From: Xenorhabdus bovienii
GTDB lineage: Bacteria > Pseudomonadota > Gammaproteobacteria > Enterobacterales > Enterobacteriaceae
Length of the DNA: 64,000 bases
Assembly: GCF_024721015.1 (NCBI RefSeq)
Contig: NZ_JANAIF010000007.1
Location: 1 to 64,000, forward strand
Reading direction: 5' to 3'
Shown here piece after piece: positions 37,318 through 49,935 of this stretch (its first letter is position 1; every line of letters begins with the position of its first letter). The translations under genes were made by a program, and so were the position numbers. The notes beneath the pieces are model-generated. The model searched no databases. It saw only the letters and a list, made by a program, of their open reading frames with translations, and was not told the DNA's origin.

Positions 37318-38251
37318 TTTAAAAACTCAACATCTGCCGACAGCCATTTTCATCATGGGGCCGACAGCTTCAGGAAAAACGGCGTTATCGATCGCCTTGC
37401 GTCAGCATCTTCCTGTTGAATTAATCAGCGTTGATTCTGCGTTGATTTATCGTGAAATGAATATTGGCACTGCGAAACCTACCGCAGCAGAGCAGGCACA
37501 GGCACCTCATCGTCTGGTTGACATTCTCGATCCTGCTGAAATTTATTCCGCTGCTGATTTTCGCCGTGATGCTCTGAAAGAAATGGCTGATATCACGGCT
37601 GCCGGGAGAATTCCCCTCCTAGCTGGCGGAACCATGCTATATTTCAAAGCATTGCTGGAAGGATTATCGCCCTTACCCTCTTCTAATCCTGATATCCGGG
37701 CGCAGATCGAGCAACAGGCGGCCGAACATGGGTGGGAAGCCTTGCATCGGCAATTGCAGGAAATTGACCCCGTTGCAGCAGCAAGAATTCACCCAAATGA
37801 TCCACAACGTCTCACTCGTGCACTGGAAGTTTTTCGAATTTCGGGTAAAACTCTAACTGCATTGACTGAAACGTCTGGAGAAATATTGCCTTATCGTGTT
37901 CATCAATTTGCGATCGCACCTGCAAGCCGTGAAATTTTGCATCAGCGCATCGCCGCCCGTTTTGAACAAATGATCAAATCAGGGTTTGAAGATGAAGTAA
38001 AAGCGCTTTATGCTCGTAGTGATTTGCATACAGATTTACCTTCCATTCGTTGTGTTGGTTATCGTCAAATGTGGTCTTACCTTTCAGGCGAAATCTCTCA
38101 TGATGAGATGGTTTATCGTGGCATCTGTGCGACACGCCAGCTAGCGAAGCGCCAGATCACGTGGCTCAGAAGTTGGGACAATGTGACTTGGTTGGACAGT
38201 GACCAACCTGAACAGGCACTGAATACAGTGATGCAGGTTATTAGTACATAA
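37310..38251 (+). CDS. miaA: tRNA dimethylallyltransferase MiaA
   Basis: MiaA transfers a dimethylallyl group to A37 of UNN-reading tRNAs. It has the P-loop [11 protein letters not shown] (residues ~16-26), [39 protein letters not shown] and the tRNA-binding region [12 protein letters not shown] near 245. I chose ATG 37310, overlapping mutL by 8 bp, which gives 313 residues (E. coli 316). A start 33 bases upstream would add a non-homologous tail. Confidence 0.96.
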   Translation: MSDLKTQHLPTAIFIMGPTASGKTALSIALRQHLPVELISVDSALIYREMNIGTAKPTAAEQAQAPHRLVDILDPAEIYSAADFRRDALKEMADITAAGRIPLLAGGTMLYFKALLEGLSPLPSSNPDIRAQIEQQAAEHGWEALHRQLQEIDPVAAARIHPNDPQRLTRALEVFRISGKTLTALTETSGEILPYRVHQFAIAPASREILHQRIAARFEQMIKSGFEDEVKALYARSDLHTDLPSIRCVGYRQMWSYLSGEISHDEMVYRGICATRQLAKRQITWLRSWDNVTWLDSDQPEQALNTVMQVIST

Positions 38252-38359
38252 ATTCATTGATTGTGTACAATTGATCAGTACAAAGCGTTATTTTTGAGTA
38301 GTTACTTTTTCGAACCAACAGGTTCTTAGTTAAGAACAACAAAATAAGGAAAATATAGA

Positions 38360-38662
38360 ATGGCTAAGGGGCAATCTTTGCAAGATCCATTCCTGAACGC
38401 GTTACGGCGTGAAAGGGTCCCGGTTTCTATTTATTTGGTCAACGGCATCAAGTTACAGGGTCAGATTGAATCTTTTGACCAATTTGTTATTTTACTGAAA
38501 AACACGGTCAGTCAGATGGTTTATAAACATGCTATTTCAACTGTTGTGCCTTCCCGTCCTGTGTCTCACCACGGCAATAATCCGAACGTGACGACTGGCG
38601 TTGGAAATTATCATGCTGGCGCTAACCCAGCAGCACAACCGGAAAGTGATGGCGCTGAATAA
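38360..38662 (+). CDS. hfq: RNA chaperone Hfq
   Basis: 100 residues. The Sm1/Sm2 core is intact ([47 protein letters not shown] and [14 protein letters not shown]). It is followed by the usual acidic, glycine/asparagine-rich tail. It forms a hexamer that pairs small RNAs with mRNAs. AAGGAAAATATAGA lies before the ATG. It has its own upstream region of 108 bp after miaA, consistent with a separate hfq promoter. Confidence 0.98.
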   Translation: MAKGQSLQDPFLNALRRERVPVSIYLVNGIKLQGQIESFDQFVILLKNTVSQMVYKHAISTVVPSRPVSHHGNNPNVTTGVGNYHAGANPAAQPESDGAE

Positions 38663-38690
38663 ATCAGTGTCCGTGCCTGACGTAAATAAA

Positions 38691-38724
38691 AACATAGGTA
38701 GGGAGACTTTACCTATGTTTTTTC
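38691..38724 (+). terminator. Rho-independent terminator between hfq and hflX
   Basis: Stem AACATAGGT/ACCTATGTT with a T run, 28 bases after the hfq stop. Read-through to hflX is likely partial. Confidence 0.8.
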
Positions 38725-38759
38725 CTATGGATTTCTACTTAGCCTGAGGGGTTGCACCG

Positions 38760-40040
38760 TTGTTTGATCGTTATGAAGGCGGAGAATTAGCCGTTCTGGT
38801 GCATGTTTTTTTCTCACAGGAAAAAGATACGGAAAATCTCAGTGAATTTGAATCATTGGTGACTTCCGCAGGTGTTTCTCCTGTGCAGATTGTGACGGGA
38901 AGCAGAAAGGCACCGAATCCGAAATATTTTGTCGGAGAAGGTAAAGCAGAGGAAATTGCTGAGGCTGTCAAGAACAGCGGTGCAGATGTGGTCTTGTTCA
39001 ACCATACACTAAGCCCTGCTCAGGAACGTAATCTTGAACGTCTTTGCCAATGTCGTGTCGTTGATCGCACGGGTGTGATCTTGGATATTTTTGCCCAACG
39101 GGCAAGAACGCACGAAGGTAAGTTGCAAGTCGAGTTGGCACAATTACGTCATTTATCTACCCGTCTGGTTCGAGGCTGGACTCACCTTGAACGTCAGAAA
39201 GGGGGGATCGGTTTGCGTGGCCCAGGGGAAACTCAGCTAGAAACTGACCGCCGCCTGCTGCGTGACAAAATCAAGCAGATTTTGGGGCGTCTCGGCAAAG
39301 TTGAAAAACAGCGCGAGCAGGGGCGTCAGGCACGTAATAAAGCTGATATTCCCACTGTTTCTCTTGTTGGTTATACCAATGCGGGAAAATCAAGTTTATT
39401 CAACCGGATAACTTCGGCTGAGGTGTATACTGCCGATCAACTTTTTGCTACCCTCGATCCCACTTTGCGTCGGATAGACGTGAATGATGTCGGTACAGTT
39501 GTTTTGGCGGATACCGTGGGTTTTATTCGCCACTTACCCCATGATTTGGTTGCGGCGTTTAAAGCTACTTTGCAGGAAACCCGGCAGGCAAGATTGCTGC
39601 TGCATGTTGTGGATGCGGCAGACAGCCGTCTGGACGAAAACATTGTTGCAGTAAACAGTGTCCTGGAAGAAATTGAAGCCAATGAGATCCCTTCCTTGTT
39701 GGTGATGAATAAAATCGACATGTTGGAAGATTTTGTTCCACGTATTGATCGCGATGAGGAAAACCGCCCGATAAGGATCTGGTTATCCGCACAGACTGGA
39801 GAAGGTATCCCGCTGTTATTTCAGGTGTTGACCGAATATCTTTCAGGTGAAATTGCACACTATGAATTGCATTTGCCGCCTGATGCGGGGCGTTTGCGCA
39901 GTCGTTTTTACCAGCTTCAGGCCATTGAGCGTGAATGGATAGAAGACAGTGGCCAAATTGGTATTGAAGTCAGGATGCCGATGGTTGATTGGCGCCGACT
40001 ATGTAAACAAGAATTGAATTTACTTGACTATGTTGTCTGA
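38760..40040 (+). CDS. hflX: Ribosome-rescue GTPase HflX
   Basis: HflX splits stalled 70S ribosomes under heat stress. 426 residues: an N-terminal nucleotide-binding subdomain ([23 protein letters not shown]-like segment), the glycine-rich linker [17 protein letters not shown], then an Obg-type G domain with [12 protein letters not shown] (~204), [14 protein letters not shown] (~243) and NKIDML (~320). The start is TTG, as in E. coli (MFDRY-x-x-GE). GAGGGG lies 6-11 bases upstream. Confidence 0.96.
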   Translation: MFDRYEGGELAVLVHVFFSQEKDTENLSEFESLVTSAGVSPVQIVTGSRKAPNPKYFVGEGKAEEIAEAVKNSGADVVLFNHTLSPAQERNLERLCQCRVVDRTGVILDIFAQRARTHEGKLQVELAQLRHLSTRLVRGWTHLERQKGGIGLRGPGETQLETDRRLLRDKIKQILGRLGKVEKQREQGRQARNKADIPTVSLVGYTNAGKSSLFNRITSAEVYTADQLFATLDPTLRRIDVNDVGTVVLADTVGFIRHLPHDLVAAFKATLQETRQARLLLHVVDAADSRLDENIVAVNSVLEEIEANEIPSLLVMNKIDMLEDFVPRIDRDEENRPIRIWLSAQTGEGIPLLFQVLTEYLSGEIAHYELHLPPDAGRLRSRFYQLQAIEREWIEDSGQIGIEVRMPMVDWRRLCKQELNLLDYVV

Positions 40041-40362
40041 TTGATTGGCTCAGGAAGACAAACAAGGTATCATTTTGTCAGCCATTTCAAGGCGCTTATA
40101 GTCATGTAGTAGCTGTAATGGGATGGCGGTGATGGAATGACTGTGCCAGAATTGCAGTGACAGAATCAGTACTGTCAAAAACATCACCCAAAAATATTGG
40201 TTGCTTACTAAAACGACGAAATTTGTCGTTTCTGACCACAGAGGCCGCTGTCAGACCTGTCAGGGACAGGCAATGGCCTGTGAAGTGGGAAGCCTCATCC
40301 GTTAGGGTGGAGAGCAGTCACCTCTGAAAAACCAGTGAAAAACTAAAAAGTGGAGCTAAAAC
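40041..40362 (+). promoter_or_regulatory. Unusually long, structured leader upstream of hflK
   Basis: 322 non-coding bases separate hflX from hflK, against less than 100 in E. coli as I recall. Nested pairings are visible: AAACGAC/GTCGTTT (40211-40231); CCTGTC-agg-GACAGG (40256-40270) enclosed by CACAG-ag-GCC/GGCCTGTG (40237-40282); and GGTG/CACC (about 40306-40323). None has a T run, so these are not terminators. A promoter for hflKC or a cis-acting RNA is possible; I do not recognise the element. Confidence 0.45.
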
Positions 40363-41607
40363 ATGGCGTGGAATCAGCCCGGTAATAACGGACAGGACCG
40401 CGACCCGTGGGGAAGCAGCAATAATAATGGCGGCAACTCCGGCGGCAACAATAAAGGTGGTCGAAACCGTGGGGCAACTGATCTCGACGATCTATTCCGT
40501 AAGCTGAGTGAAAAACTCGGTGGTTTCGGTGGAAAAAAAGGTGGAAATGGTTCTGAGCAGGGCCCTAAATTTGGTGGCCGTATTATTGGTCTTGCCGTTG
40601 CTGCTGCCGTTGCTATCTGGGTTGTAAGTGGGTTTTATACTATCAAAGAAACAGAACGTGGCGTTGTTATCCGATTGGGTAAATTCAGCCATATTGTGCA
40701 GCCTGGCTTGAACTGGAAAATGACGTTTATCGATCGAGTCCGAGCCGTTAACGTCGAATCTGTTCGCGAACTGGCGACATCGGGTGTCATGCTGACATCG
40801 GATGAAAACGTAGTGCGTGCTGAAATGAACGTACAGTATCGTGTGACCGACCCTGCGGCTTATCTTTTTAATGTCACCAGCCCGGACAACAGCCTGAGCC
40901 AAGCGACTGACAGCGCAGTGCGTGGTGTTGTAGGCAAATACACCATGGAAAAAATCCTGACGGCAGATCGTACCATCGTGCGTAACGATACCCAGAAAGT
41001 ACTGGAAGAAACCATTCGTCCATACAACATGGGGATCACGCTGCTTGATGTTAACTTCCAGACTGCCCGTCCACCAGAAGAGGTGCAAGTGGCATTTGAT
41101 GATGTTATCGCAGCGCGTGAGGAAGAGCAAAAAACCATTCGTGAAGCTGAATCCTACAAAAATGCTGTTTTGCCTATGGCTAAGGGTGATGCTCAACGCA
41201 TGATTGAAGATGCCAGAGCCTATAAAGTCAGTGTGGTATTGAATGCTCAGGGTGAAGTGGCAAGTTTTGCCAAAATTCTGCCGGAGTATAAAGCTGCACC
41301 GGAAATTACCCGTGAGCGTCTTTACATTGAAACGATGGAGTATGTTCTGAGTAATACCCGTAAGGTCATTGCAAACGAAAAGAGCAATAACATGCTGGTA
41401 CTGCCATTGGATCAGGTTTTTCGTAAACAAGCTGAAGTACCGAAAACGCAGTCATCAGATGCCAAAGTAGCGCCAGAGAAGAGCGGCTCTACACATTTTG
41501 CACCTGAACAAGGACAAACAGGTTATAACAACTCCAGTAATAATCATTCTAGCTATGGCAATCCCAGTAGCCTGCGTGGTGAGACGCTAAGACAAGGGAG
41601 ACCATAA
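40363..41607 (+). CDS. hflK: FtsH protease modulator HflK
   Basis: HflK with HflC forms the large periplasm-facing cage around FtsH. 414 residues: a Gly/Asn-rich cytoplasmic N terminus (residues 1-65), one membrane helix (about 72-92: IIGLAVAAAVAIWVVSGFYTI), then the SPFH/band-7 domain (ETERGVVIRLGKFSHIVQPGLNW) and a coiled-coil. The C-terminal tail is Ser/Asn/Gly rich. GTGGAGC precedes the ATG. It is 2 bp from hflC. Confidence 0.97.
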   Translation: MAWNQPGNNGQDRDPWGSSNNNGGNSGGNNKGGRNRGATDLDDLFRKLSEKLGGFGGKKGGNGSEQGPKFGGRIIGLAVAAAVAIWVVSGFYTIKETERGVVIRLGKFSHIVQPGLNWKMTFIDRVRAVNVESVRELATSGVMLTSDENVVRAEMNVQYRVTDPAAYLFNVTSPDNSLSQATDSAVRGVVGKYTMEKILTADRTIVRNDTQKVLEETIRPYNMGITLLDVNFQTARPPEEVQVAFDDVIAAREEEQKTIREAESYKNAVLPMAKGDAQRMIEDARAYKVSVVLNAQGEVASFAKILPEYKAAPEITRERLYIETMEYVLSNTRKVIANEKSNNMLVLPLDQVFRKQAEVPKTQSSDAKVAPEKSGSTHFAPEQGQTGYNNSSNNHSSYGNPSSLRGETLRQGRP

Positions 41608-41609
41608 TC

Positions 41610-42620
41610 ATGCGTAAGTCATTCGTCTTTGCTATTGCCGTTATATTGGTTGTGCTGTATACGTCGATATTCATCGTGTACGAAGGTCAGCGCGGTATTG
41701 TACTGCGTTTTGGTAAGGTTGCGCGTGATGCGGAAAATAAACCACTGGTTTATCAGCCTGGTCTGCATTTTAAAATTCCATTTATTGAGACAGTCAAAAC
41801 ACTTGATGCCCGTATCCAGACTATGGATATCAAAGCTGACCGTTTCCTGACGCGTGAAAATAAAGACCTGATTGTTGATTCTTACCTGAAATGGCGCATT
41901 AAAGATTTCAGCCGCTATTATCTGGCGACAGGTAATGGAGAAATTGCTCAGGCTGAACTGCTGCTAAAGCGTAAATTCAGTGACCGTCTGCGTTCTGAAA
42001 TCGGTCGTTTGGATGTGCGTGGTATTGTGACGGATTCCCGTGGTCGTTTAACTACCGATGTGCGTAATTCTTTGAACTTAGGGACAAGTGATGGTGATAC
42101 GGCAGAAACAGCGGACAATCCGGTTGCTTCGGCTGCGGCTAGTGTAGGGCAGGAAACGAAAGGCAAACAGCCCGTTCTGAACCAGAACAGTATGGCCGAG
42201 CTGGGCATTGAGGTTGTGGATGTGCGTATCAAACAGATCAACTTGCCACAGGAAATTTCAGAAGCAATTTATCAGCGTATGCGTGCAGATCGTGAAGCTG
42301 AAGCACGTCTCCTGCGCTCACAAGGTCTGGAAGAAGCTGAAAAGATCCGTGCAGTAGCAGATAAAACAGCAACTGAAATTAAAGCTAAGTCGAATAGCGA
42401 GGCACTTATCCTGCGTGGAGAAGGTGATGCGGAAGCGGCCAAGCTGTTTGCTGATGCGTTCAACAAAGATCCTGAATTCTATGCGTTCATCCGTAGCCTG
42501 CGTGCTTATGAGAAGAGCTTCAAGAATGATGGCAATAACATCATGGTACTCAGCCCAGATAGCGATTTCTTCCGTTATATGAAAGCGCCAGTTAAGCAGC
42601 ACAGTAATACCAATGACTGA
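41610..42620 (+). CDS. hflC: FtsH protease modulator HflC
   Basis: 336 residues with an N-terminal signal-anchor (FVFAIAVILVVLYTSIFIV) and an SPFH domain (YEGQRGIVLRFGKVARDAENK). An alanine/threonine-rich insertion of about 30 residues (as in E. coli HflC) precedes GIEVVDVRIKQINLPQEISEAIYQRM. A coiled-coil and the conserved C-terminal SPDSDFFRYMK end complete it. It partners HflK in controlling FtsH access. The yjeT gene that follows in E. coli is absent. Confidence 0.97.
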   Translation: MRKSFVFAIAVILVVLYTSIFIVYEGQRGIVLRFGKVARDAENKPLVYQPGLHFKIPFIETVKTLDARIQTMDIKADRFLTRENKDLIVDSYLKWRIKDFSRYYLATGNGEIAQAELLLKRKFSDRLRSEIGRLDVRGIVTDSRGRLTTDVRNSLNLGTSDGDTAETADNPVASAAASVGQETKGKQPVLNQNSMAELGIEVVDVRIKQINLPQEISEAIYQRMRADREAEARLLRSQGLEEAEKIRAVADKTATEIKAKSNSEALILRGEGDAEAAKLFADAFNKDPEFYAFIRSLRAYEKSFKNDGNNIMVLSPDSDFFRYMKAPVKQHSNTND

Positions 42621-42692
42621 GCCGCTCAGATAGGCGAATTGCCTTAATGAACAAAAAGAAATCTAACGCGGCGGAATGAATGACCGCTGCCT

Positions 42693-42727
42693 AAGCCACT
42701 GTAAGAAAACTTGCAGTGGCTTTTTTG
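42693..42727 (+). terminator. Rho-independent terminator after hflC
   Basis: Stem AAGCCACTG/CAGTGGCTT with a 12-nt loop and six Ts, 70 bases after hflC. It ends the hflKC transcript before purA. Confidence 0.9.
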
Positions 42728-42855
42728 TTACTAGCATCATTACGAATGCTTACTTAACAGCCCGTTAATATGACGAAACGAAATAACAGAAGTGAGAAAA
42801 AATACTGAAAGGTGCTAAATGAGATGGTAGAATCCATTTTTAAGCAACCGAGTGA

Positions 42856-44163
<1,308 letters not shown>

Positions 44164-44191
44164 TTGATAGTTTAATCTTTTAAGTATGTAT

Positions 44192-44217
44192 AACCGGGCC
44201 TTATGCCCGGTTTTTAC
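44192..44217 (+). terminator. Rho-independent terminator after purA
   Basis: Stem AACCGGGC/GCCCGGTT with a small loop and a T run, 29 bases after the stop. Confidence 0.93.
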
Positions 44218-44382
44218 TTTTTGGGGATAGGCTTTTGGGCGAGAGGTTATAAAACGCAGCTCGTTTTGCTTAATTTTTAAAATGCCCACATAATGTGAAC
44301 AGATAATGATAAACCAATAAACATATATTTTATTTCTTGGTTCTAAATAACCGCTGTTATATCCAGTCGCCCAGAGGTGAGT

Positions 44383-44802
44383 GTGCAGTTAACCAGTTTT
44401 ACCGATTATGGCTTGCGCGCCCTGATTTATATGGCTTCTCTGCCTGAAGGTCAGATGACTAGCATTACCGAAGTAACTGAAATTTATGGTGTTTCACGTA
44501 ATCATATGGTGAAGATAATTAACCAGCTCAGTAATTTAGGTCTAGTTAATGCTGTCAGGGGAAAAAATGGCGGCATTAGTCTGGGTAAGCCTGCCAGCGA
44601 GATCAAAATTGGCGATGTAGTCCGTTCACTGGAACCGCTTCCATTGGTTAACTGTAGTGCTTGCTATATCACGCCTGCATGTCGCTTAAAATTAGTGTTG
44701 AATCAAGCGGTAGAAAATTTTTTGCAAGAGTTGGATAAACATACTTTGGCCGATATGGTCAAAGACAATCGTCCCCTTTATCAGTTGCTTCTGGCTAAGT
44801 GA
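44383..44802 (+). CDS. nsrR: Nitric-oxide-sensing Rrf2 repressor NsrR
   Basis: NsrR uses an Fe-S cluster to sense NO and represses hmp and other detoxification genes. The Rrf2 winged helix is clear ([49 protein letters not shown]). The GTG at 44383 is chosen (139 residues) because it gives the E. coli N terminus and has AGAGG upstream; a GTG 6 bases earlier is possible. The cysteines fall at 91, 94 and 100 (C-x2-C-x5-C). E. coli NsrR, as I recall it, has 91, 96 and 102, so two residues are missing from the cluster loop. It leads the nsrR-rnr-rlmB set. Confidence 0.93.
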   Translation: MQLTSFTDYGLRALIYMASLPEGQMTSITEVTEIYGVSRNHMVKIINQLSNLGLVNAVRGKNGGISLGKPASEIKIGDVVRSLEPLPLVNCSACYITPACRLKLVLNQAVENFLQELDKHTLADMVKDNRPLYQLLLAK

Positions 44803-44857
44803 AGCGAGAGTGAAGCACGGGGAGCAACAGCTTGCTGATGACAACAGAGGAATTACG

Positions 44858-47296
44858 ATGTCAAAAGATCCTTTTCAGGAACGAGAAGCTGAAAAATACG
44901 AATCTCCTATCCCAAGCCGTGAATACATCTTGGATATCCTTTCTAAACACACCACTCCGGTAAGTCGTCAGGAATTAGCAAAAGAACTTCAGTTAACCAG
45001 TGCAGATGCACAGGAAGCGTTTCGACGTCGCCTGCGGGCAATGGAGCGTGATGGACAGTTGATTTTCACTCGTCGTCAATGTTATGCGTTGCCGGAAAGA
45101 CTGGATTTGTTGAAAGGTACGGTGATTGGACATCGTGATGGTTACGGTTTCCTGCGTGCGGAAGGCCACAAAGAAGATTTTTATCTGCCAGCAGAACAAA
45201 TGAAAATGGCAATTCATGGCGATGTCATATTGGCACAGCCTTTGCAACCAGACCGTAAAGGTCGCGTTGAAGTGCGTATCGTTCGAGTACTGGAGCCAAA
45301 GAACAGTCAGATTGTCGGGCGATATTTTGTCGATGCGGGTATGGGATTTGTTGTCCCTGATGACAGTCGGCTAAGTTTCGATATCTTGATCCCAAAAGAA
45401 GAAATTTGCGGTGCAAGAATGGGCAATGTCGTCGTCGTTGAATTGACGAGTCGTCCGACCCGCCGAACTAAAGCTATCGGCAAGATCGTTGAAGTGCTCG
45501 GTGAAACGATGGGTACGAACATGGCGGTTGAAATTGCGCTTCGTACCCATGAAATTCCACATAGCTGGCCACCAATGGTAGAAAAACAGGTGGTCGATCT
45601 CGATGAAAATGTACCGGAATCGGCGAAAAAAGGCCGTGTTGACCTGCGTGAACTGCCACTGGTCACGATTGATGGTGAAGATGCCCGTGACTTTGATGAT
45701 GCGGTTTATTGTGAAAGAAAACGTGGCGGCGGCTGGCGTTTATGGGTAGCGATTGCGGATGTCAGCTATTATGTTCGTCCGCAAACACCTCTGGATACAG
45801 AAGCGCGTAGCCGTGGTAACTCAGTCTATTTCCCATCTCAAGTCGTACCGATGTTGCCGGAAATTCTGTCGAATGGGCTGTGTTCTCTGAACCCAGAAGT
45901 CGATCGCTTGTGCATGGTGTGTGAAATGACCATTTCTGCCCAAGGCAAGCTGTCTTCCTATAAGTTCTATGAAGCTGTGATGAACTCTCATGCCCGTTTG
46001 ACTTACACCAAGGTATGGAAAATATTGCAGGGCGATCAAGAGCTGCGTGAACATTACCAGCCGCTGGTGACGCATATCGAGTATCTGCATGAGCTTTATC
46101 AGGCACTGGAGCAGGCGCGGGAACAGCGTGGAGCCATTTCGTTTGAGTCTGAAGAAGCGAAATTTATCTTTAACGCAGAACGCCGCATTGAGCGTATTGA
46201 ACCCGTTACGCGCAGCGATGCCCATAAACTGATCGAAGAGTGCATGATTCTGGCCAATATTGCGGCGGCACGCTTTGTTGAGAAAAATAATGAGCCAGCG
46301 TTATACCGAGTCCATGATCGGCCCAGAGAAGAAAGTATTTTAAATCTGCGCTCAGTCTTCAACGAACTGGGTTTGAGCTTATTGGGTGGAATGAAACCTG
46401 AACCGAAAGACTACGCTCAATTGATGAAAGATGTGGCTGAACGGCCGGATCATGAATTACTGCAAACCATGTTGCTGCGCTCCATGAAACAGGCGATTTA
46501 TGATCCGGAAAACCGTGGCCACTTTGGCCTGGCTCTGCGTTCTTACGCGCACTTTACGTCGCCAATCCGCCGTTATCCTGACTTGGCATTGCACCGAGCG
46601 ATCAAATATTTATTGGCGCAAGAGCAAGAGAATGGTGCCGTTGAACAGCACTGGACACCAACCGGCGGCTGGCATAACGATATGGATCACATGCTGCAAT
46701 TGGGCAACCATTGCTCCATGACTGAGCGCCGTGCGGATGAAGCAACAAGAGACGTGGCAGACTGGCTGAAATGCGATTTTATGCAGGATCAAGTGGGCAA
46801 TGTTTTCACTGGCTTGATTACTAGCGTGACGGGTTTCGGTTTCTTTGTCAGGTTGAATGAGCTGTTTATTGACGGCTTGGTACATGTTTCAACACTGGAT
46901 AATGATTACTACAGATATGATAATGTCGGCCAGCGTCTGATTGGTGAATCTTCTGGCCAGACTTATCGGCTTGGTGATGAAGTAGAGATCCGTGTCGAAG
47001 CGGTTCACATGGATGAACGCAATATTGATTTCGCCTTGCTTTCTTCGACCCGAAAGGCGCGTAATCAAGGTAAGACCGCGCGAGATAAGTCGAAAAGAGG
47101 TACACCAGAGCGTAACAGTAGCAAAAAAGGGCGTGATCATAAAAAATCAGCCAATTTTGAGCCAGACAACGCCTCCCGTAAAAAGAAAAAAGCGGAAAAG
47201 CCTAAAGCAAGCAAGAAGAAAACGTCAGACAAAACCAAAAAGATTACTGCAAAATTGAAAGCGAAACGCGTGAAAAAAACGCAGGAAAATAGCTGA
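44858..47296 (+). CDS. rnr: Exoribonuclease R
   Basis: RNase R is the 3'-5' exonuclease that digests structured RNA and takes part in trans-translation decay. 812 residues: N-terminal helix-turn-helix ([25 protein letters not shown]), cold-shock domains, RNB catalytic core with [14 protein letters not shown] near residue 271, an S1 domain ([25 protein letters not shown]), and a long Lys/Arg-rich tail (from about 730). ATG 44858 has GAGGAATTACG upstream and matches the E. coli start; an earlier in-frame start at 44810 lacks homology. Confidence 0.97.
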   Translation: MSKDPFQEREAEKYESPIPSREYILDILSKHTTPVSRQELAKELQLTSADAQEAFRRRLRAMERDGQLIFTRRQCYALPERLDLLKGTVIGHRDGYGFLRAEGHKEDFYLPAEQMKMAIHGDVILAQPLQPDRKGRVEVRIVRVLEPKNSQIVGRYFVDAGMGFVVPDDSRLSFDILIPKEEICGARMGNVVVVELTSRPTRRTKAIGKIVEVLGETMGTNMAVEIALRTHEIPHSWPPMVEKQVVDLDENVPESAKKGRVDLRELPLVTIDGEDARDFDDAVYCERKRGGGWRLWVAIADVSYYVRPQTPLDTEARSRGNSVYFPSQVVPMLPEILSNGLCSLNPEVDRLCMVCEMTISAQGKLSSYKFYEAVMNSHARLTYTKVWKILQGDQELREHYQPLVTHIEYLHELYQALEQAREQRGAISFESEEAKFIFNAERRIERIEPVTRSDAHKLIEECMILANIAAARFVEKNNEPALYRVHDRPREESILNLRSVFNELGLSLLGGMKPEPKDYAQLMKDVAERPDHELLQTMLLRSMKQAIYDPENRGHFGLALRSYAHFTSPIRRYPDLALHRAIKYLLAQEQENGAVEQHWTPTGGWHNDMDHMLQLGNHCSMTERRADEATRDVADWLKCDFMQDQVGNVFTGLITSVTGFGFFVRLNELFIDGLVHVSTLDNDYYRYDNVGQRLIGESSGQTYRLGDEVEIRVEAVHMDERNIDFALLSSTRKARNQGKTARDKSKRGTPERNSSKKGRDHKKSANFEPDNASRKKKKAEKPKASKKKTSDKTKKITAKLKAKRVKKTQENS

Positions 47297-47382
47297 CAAA
47301 TACAGAGAATCAGGGCGGCTTCTGCTGCCCTCCATTTTTCAGGTATCATTTAAGATATCAGTGAGTTAGGTATCAACCAGTC

Positions 47383-48120
47383 ATGAGTGAAATTATCTAC
47401 GGTATTCATGCCGTTAAAGCCTTGCTGGATCGCGATCCTCAGCGATTCATGGAAGTTTATGTATTGAAGGGACGTGAAGATCGTCGCTTAACCCCATTGT
47501 TACGGGAATTGGAAGATATTGGTATTGCAGTTCAACTGGCTAATCGTCAATGGCTGGATACTCAGACAGAAAGCGCGGTACACCAAGGGATCATTGCCAA
47601 AGTTAAACCTGGGCGCCAGTATCAGGAAAGCGATTTACCGGATTTTCTATCGCAGTTGGATCGTCCTTTTTTGCTGGTACTGGATGGCGTTACTGATCCC
47701 CATAATCTTGGGGCTTGTCTGCGTACTGCGGATGCTGCTGGCGTTGATGTAGTCATTATTCCTCGTGACCGCTCCGCACAACTGAATGCAACCGCCAAAA
47801 AAGTCGCTTGTGGTGCAGCAGAAAACGTACCGCTCATTCGGGTGACCAATCTTGCCCGTACCTTGCGTTTGCTGCAAGAAAGCAATATCTGGATTGTGGG
47901 AACTGCGGGTGAAGCTACCCATTCGCTGTATCAGAGCAAGCTTACTGGCCCGATGGCTTTGGTGATGGGTGCAGAAGGGGAAGGAATGCGCCGCCTGACA
48001 CGCGAACATTGTGATGAATTGATCAGTATCCCAATGGCGGGTTCTGTTTCTTCTCTGAACGTGTCGGTTGCGACTGGGGTTTGCTTGTTTGAAATTATGC
48101 GTCAGAGAAGCGCCCAGTAA
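47383..48120 (+). CDS. rlmB: 23S rRNA (Gm2251) 2'-O-methyltransferase RlmB
   Basis: A SpoU-class enzyme with a trefoil-knot fold. 245 residues: an N-terminal substrate-binding domain ([14 protein letters not shown]) and SPOUT motifs [31 protein letters not shown] and [22 protein letters not shown]. It methylates G2251 in the P loop of 23S rRNA. It is 86 bp after rnr in the same direction. Confidence 0.97.
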   Translation: MSEIIYGIHAVKALLDRDPQRFMEVYVLKGREDRRLTPLLRELEDIGIAVQLANRQWLDTQTESAVHQGIIAKVKPGRQYQESDLPDFLSQLDRPFLLVLDGVTDPHNLGACLRTADAAGVDVVIIPRDRSAQLNATAKKVACGAAENVPLIRVTNLARTLRLLQESNIWIVGTAGEATHSLYQSKLTGPMALVMGAEGEGMRRLTREHCDELISIPMAGSVSSLNVSVATGVCLFEIMRQRSAQ

Positions 48121-48265
48121 TTTTTTGTCCTGCATGATGCGTTTCATTGGGACATCATTGGAAATAAGAATAAACGCGTTTTTTCTTTTACCCGTACCTT
48201 GAGTTTTTTTTATTGTGCAGGTATAGTTACGCGTCGATTTTTCAGCCGTATTCAATACGTTCCTT

Positions 48266-48300
48266 GCCTCCATGGGCCACGGTTGACCCTGACAGGAGGC
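48266..48300 (+). promoter_or_regulatory. rpsF leader stem-loop (likely S6:S18 autoregulatory RNA)
   Basis: GCCTCC (48266-48271) pairs with GGAGGC (48295-48300) around a loop that contains GGG/CCC and a CCACGG element, 25 bases before the rpsF start. A conserved structure of this kind in the rpsF leader binds the S6:S18 complex in many bacteria. The assignment rests on position and fold, not a covariance search. The rest of 48121-48265 presumably holds the operon promoter. Confidence 0.6.
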
Positions 48301-48325
48301 TAATAATCCGTAAGGAGCAATGCTA

Positions 48326-48724
48326 ATGCGTCATTACGAAATCGTTTTTATGGTCCATCCTGACCAAAGCGAACAGGTTCCGGGCATGATCGAGCGTTAC
48401 AGTGCGACTATCACTAACGCGCAAGGTCAGATTCACCGTCTGGAAGACTGGGGCCGCCGTCAACTGGCTTACCCAATCAACAAACTGCACAAGGCTCACT
48501 ACGTTCTGCTGAACGTTGAAGCGCCACAGGAAGCGATTGATGAGCTGGAAACTAACTTCCGCTTCAACGATGCCGTTATCCGCAGCATGGTTATGCGCGT
48601 TAAGCACGCAGTAACTGAACCATCACCAATGGTTAAAGCTAAAGACGAACGTCGTAGCCGTGACCTGGTCTTAGAAGAAGACATGGCTGATGATGCTGAT
48701 GAAGCTGGGGACTCTGAAGAGTAA
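48326..48724 (+). CDS. rpsF: 30S ribosomal protein S6
   Basis: 132 residues starting [25 protein letters not shown], with the conserved [25 protein letters not shown] core and an acidic C-terminal tail ([11 protein letters not shown]). ATG 48326 is chosen over 48320 because AAGGAG is 8 bases upstream and the product matches known S6. First gene of the rpsF-priB-rpsR-rplI operon. Confidence 0.98.
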   Translation: MRHYEIVFMVHPDQSEQVPGMIERYSATITNAQGQIHRLEDWGRRQLAYPINKLHKAHYVLLNVEAPQEAIDELETNFRFNDAVIRSMVMRVKHAVTEPSPMVKAKDERRSRDLVLEEDMADDADEAGDSEE

Positions 48725-48729
48725 TTACT

Positions 48730-49279
<550 letters not shown>

Positions 49280-49317
49280 TAGGCTCAGTCCATTAACGAC
49301 TTTGAGAGGATAAGGTA

Positions 49318-49770
49318 ATGCAAGTTATTCTGCTTGATAAAGTAGCGAACCTGGGTAGCCTGGGTGACCAAGTTAACGTTAAAGCGGGTTATGCCCGTAA
49401 CTTCTTAGTTCCACAGGGCAAAGCCGTTCCTGCGACTAAGAAAAACATCGAATTCTTCGAAGCTCGCCGTGTTGAACTGGAAGCCAAATTGGCTGACGTT
49501 CTGACAGCAGCAGAAGCTCGTGCAGCACAAATTAACGCACTGGGCTCTGTCACCATCGCTTCTAAAGCGGGTGACGAAGGTAAACTGTTCGGTTCTATTG
49601 GTACTCGTGACATCGCTGACGCAGTTTCTGCTGCTGGCGTTGCGGTATCTAAGAGCGAAGTTCGCCTGTCTAACGGCGTTCTGCGTACCACTGGTGAGCA
49701 CGAAGTTCACTTCCAGGTACACAGCGATGTATTCGCACAGTTGAACGTTAACATCGTTCCTGAAGCTTGA
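49318..49770 (+). CDS. rplI: 50S ribosomal protein L9
   Basis: 150 residues: an N-terminal rRNA-binding domain ([36 protein letters not shown]), a long connecting helix and a C-terminal globular domain ([16 protein letters not shown]). Last gene of the rpsF operon, followed by a strong terminator. Confidence 0.98.
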   Translation: MQVILLDKVANLGSLGDQVNVKAGYARNFLVPQGKAVPATKKNIEFFEARRVELEAKLADVLTAAEARAAQINALGSVTIASKAGDEGKLFGSIGTRDIADAVSAAGVAVSKSEVRLSNGVLRTTGEHEVHFQVHSDVFAQLNVNIVPEA

Positions 49771-49799
49771 TCTCTGATTAGCTAAAGCGAACATGTGAC

Positions 49800-49829
49800 A
49801 AAAAACGCTGGCATTGCCAGCGTTTTTTG
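49800..49829 (+). terminator. Rho-independent terminator of the rpsF-rplI operon
   Basis: A perfect stem AAAAACGCTGGC/GCCAGCGTTTTT with a 3-nt loop and a T run. Confidence 0.95.
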
Positions 49830-49935
49830 TTTGTATTTTTTCATTACCCATCTCGATTAAAACTCTTCGCGCGTTTACCCATCCTGGCAGGGCTGTTATG
49901 CTTGAGTCTTCATTCATTTAATAACAGGTATTTTC

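Noticed and set aside
40492-41430. 312-codon frame antisense to hflK
   Set aside because: It lies wholly opposite a well-conserved SPFH gene and has no domain signature.
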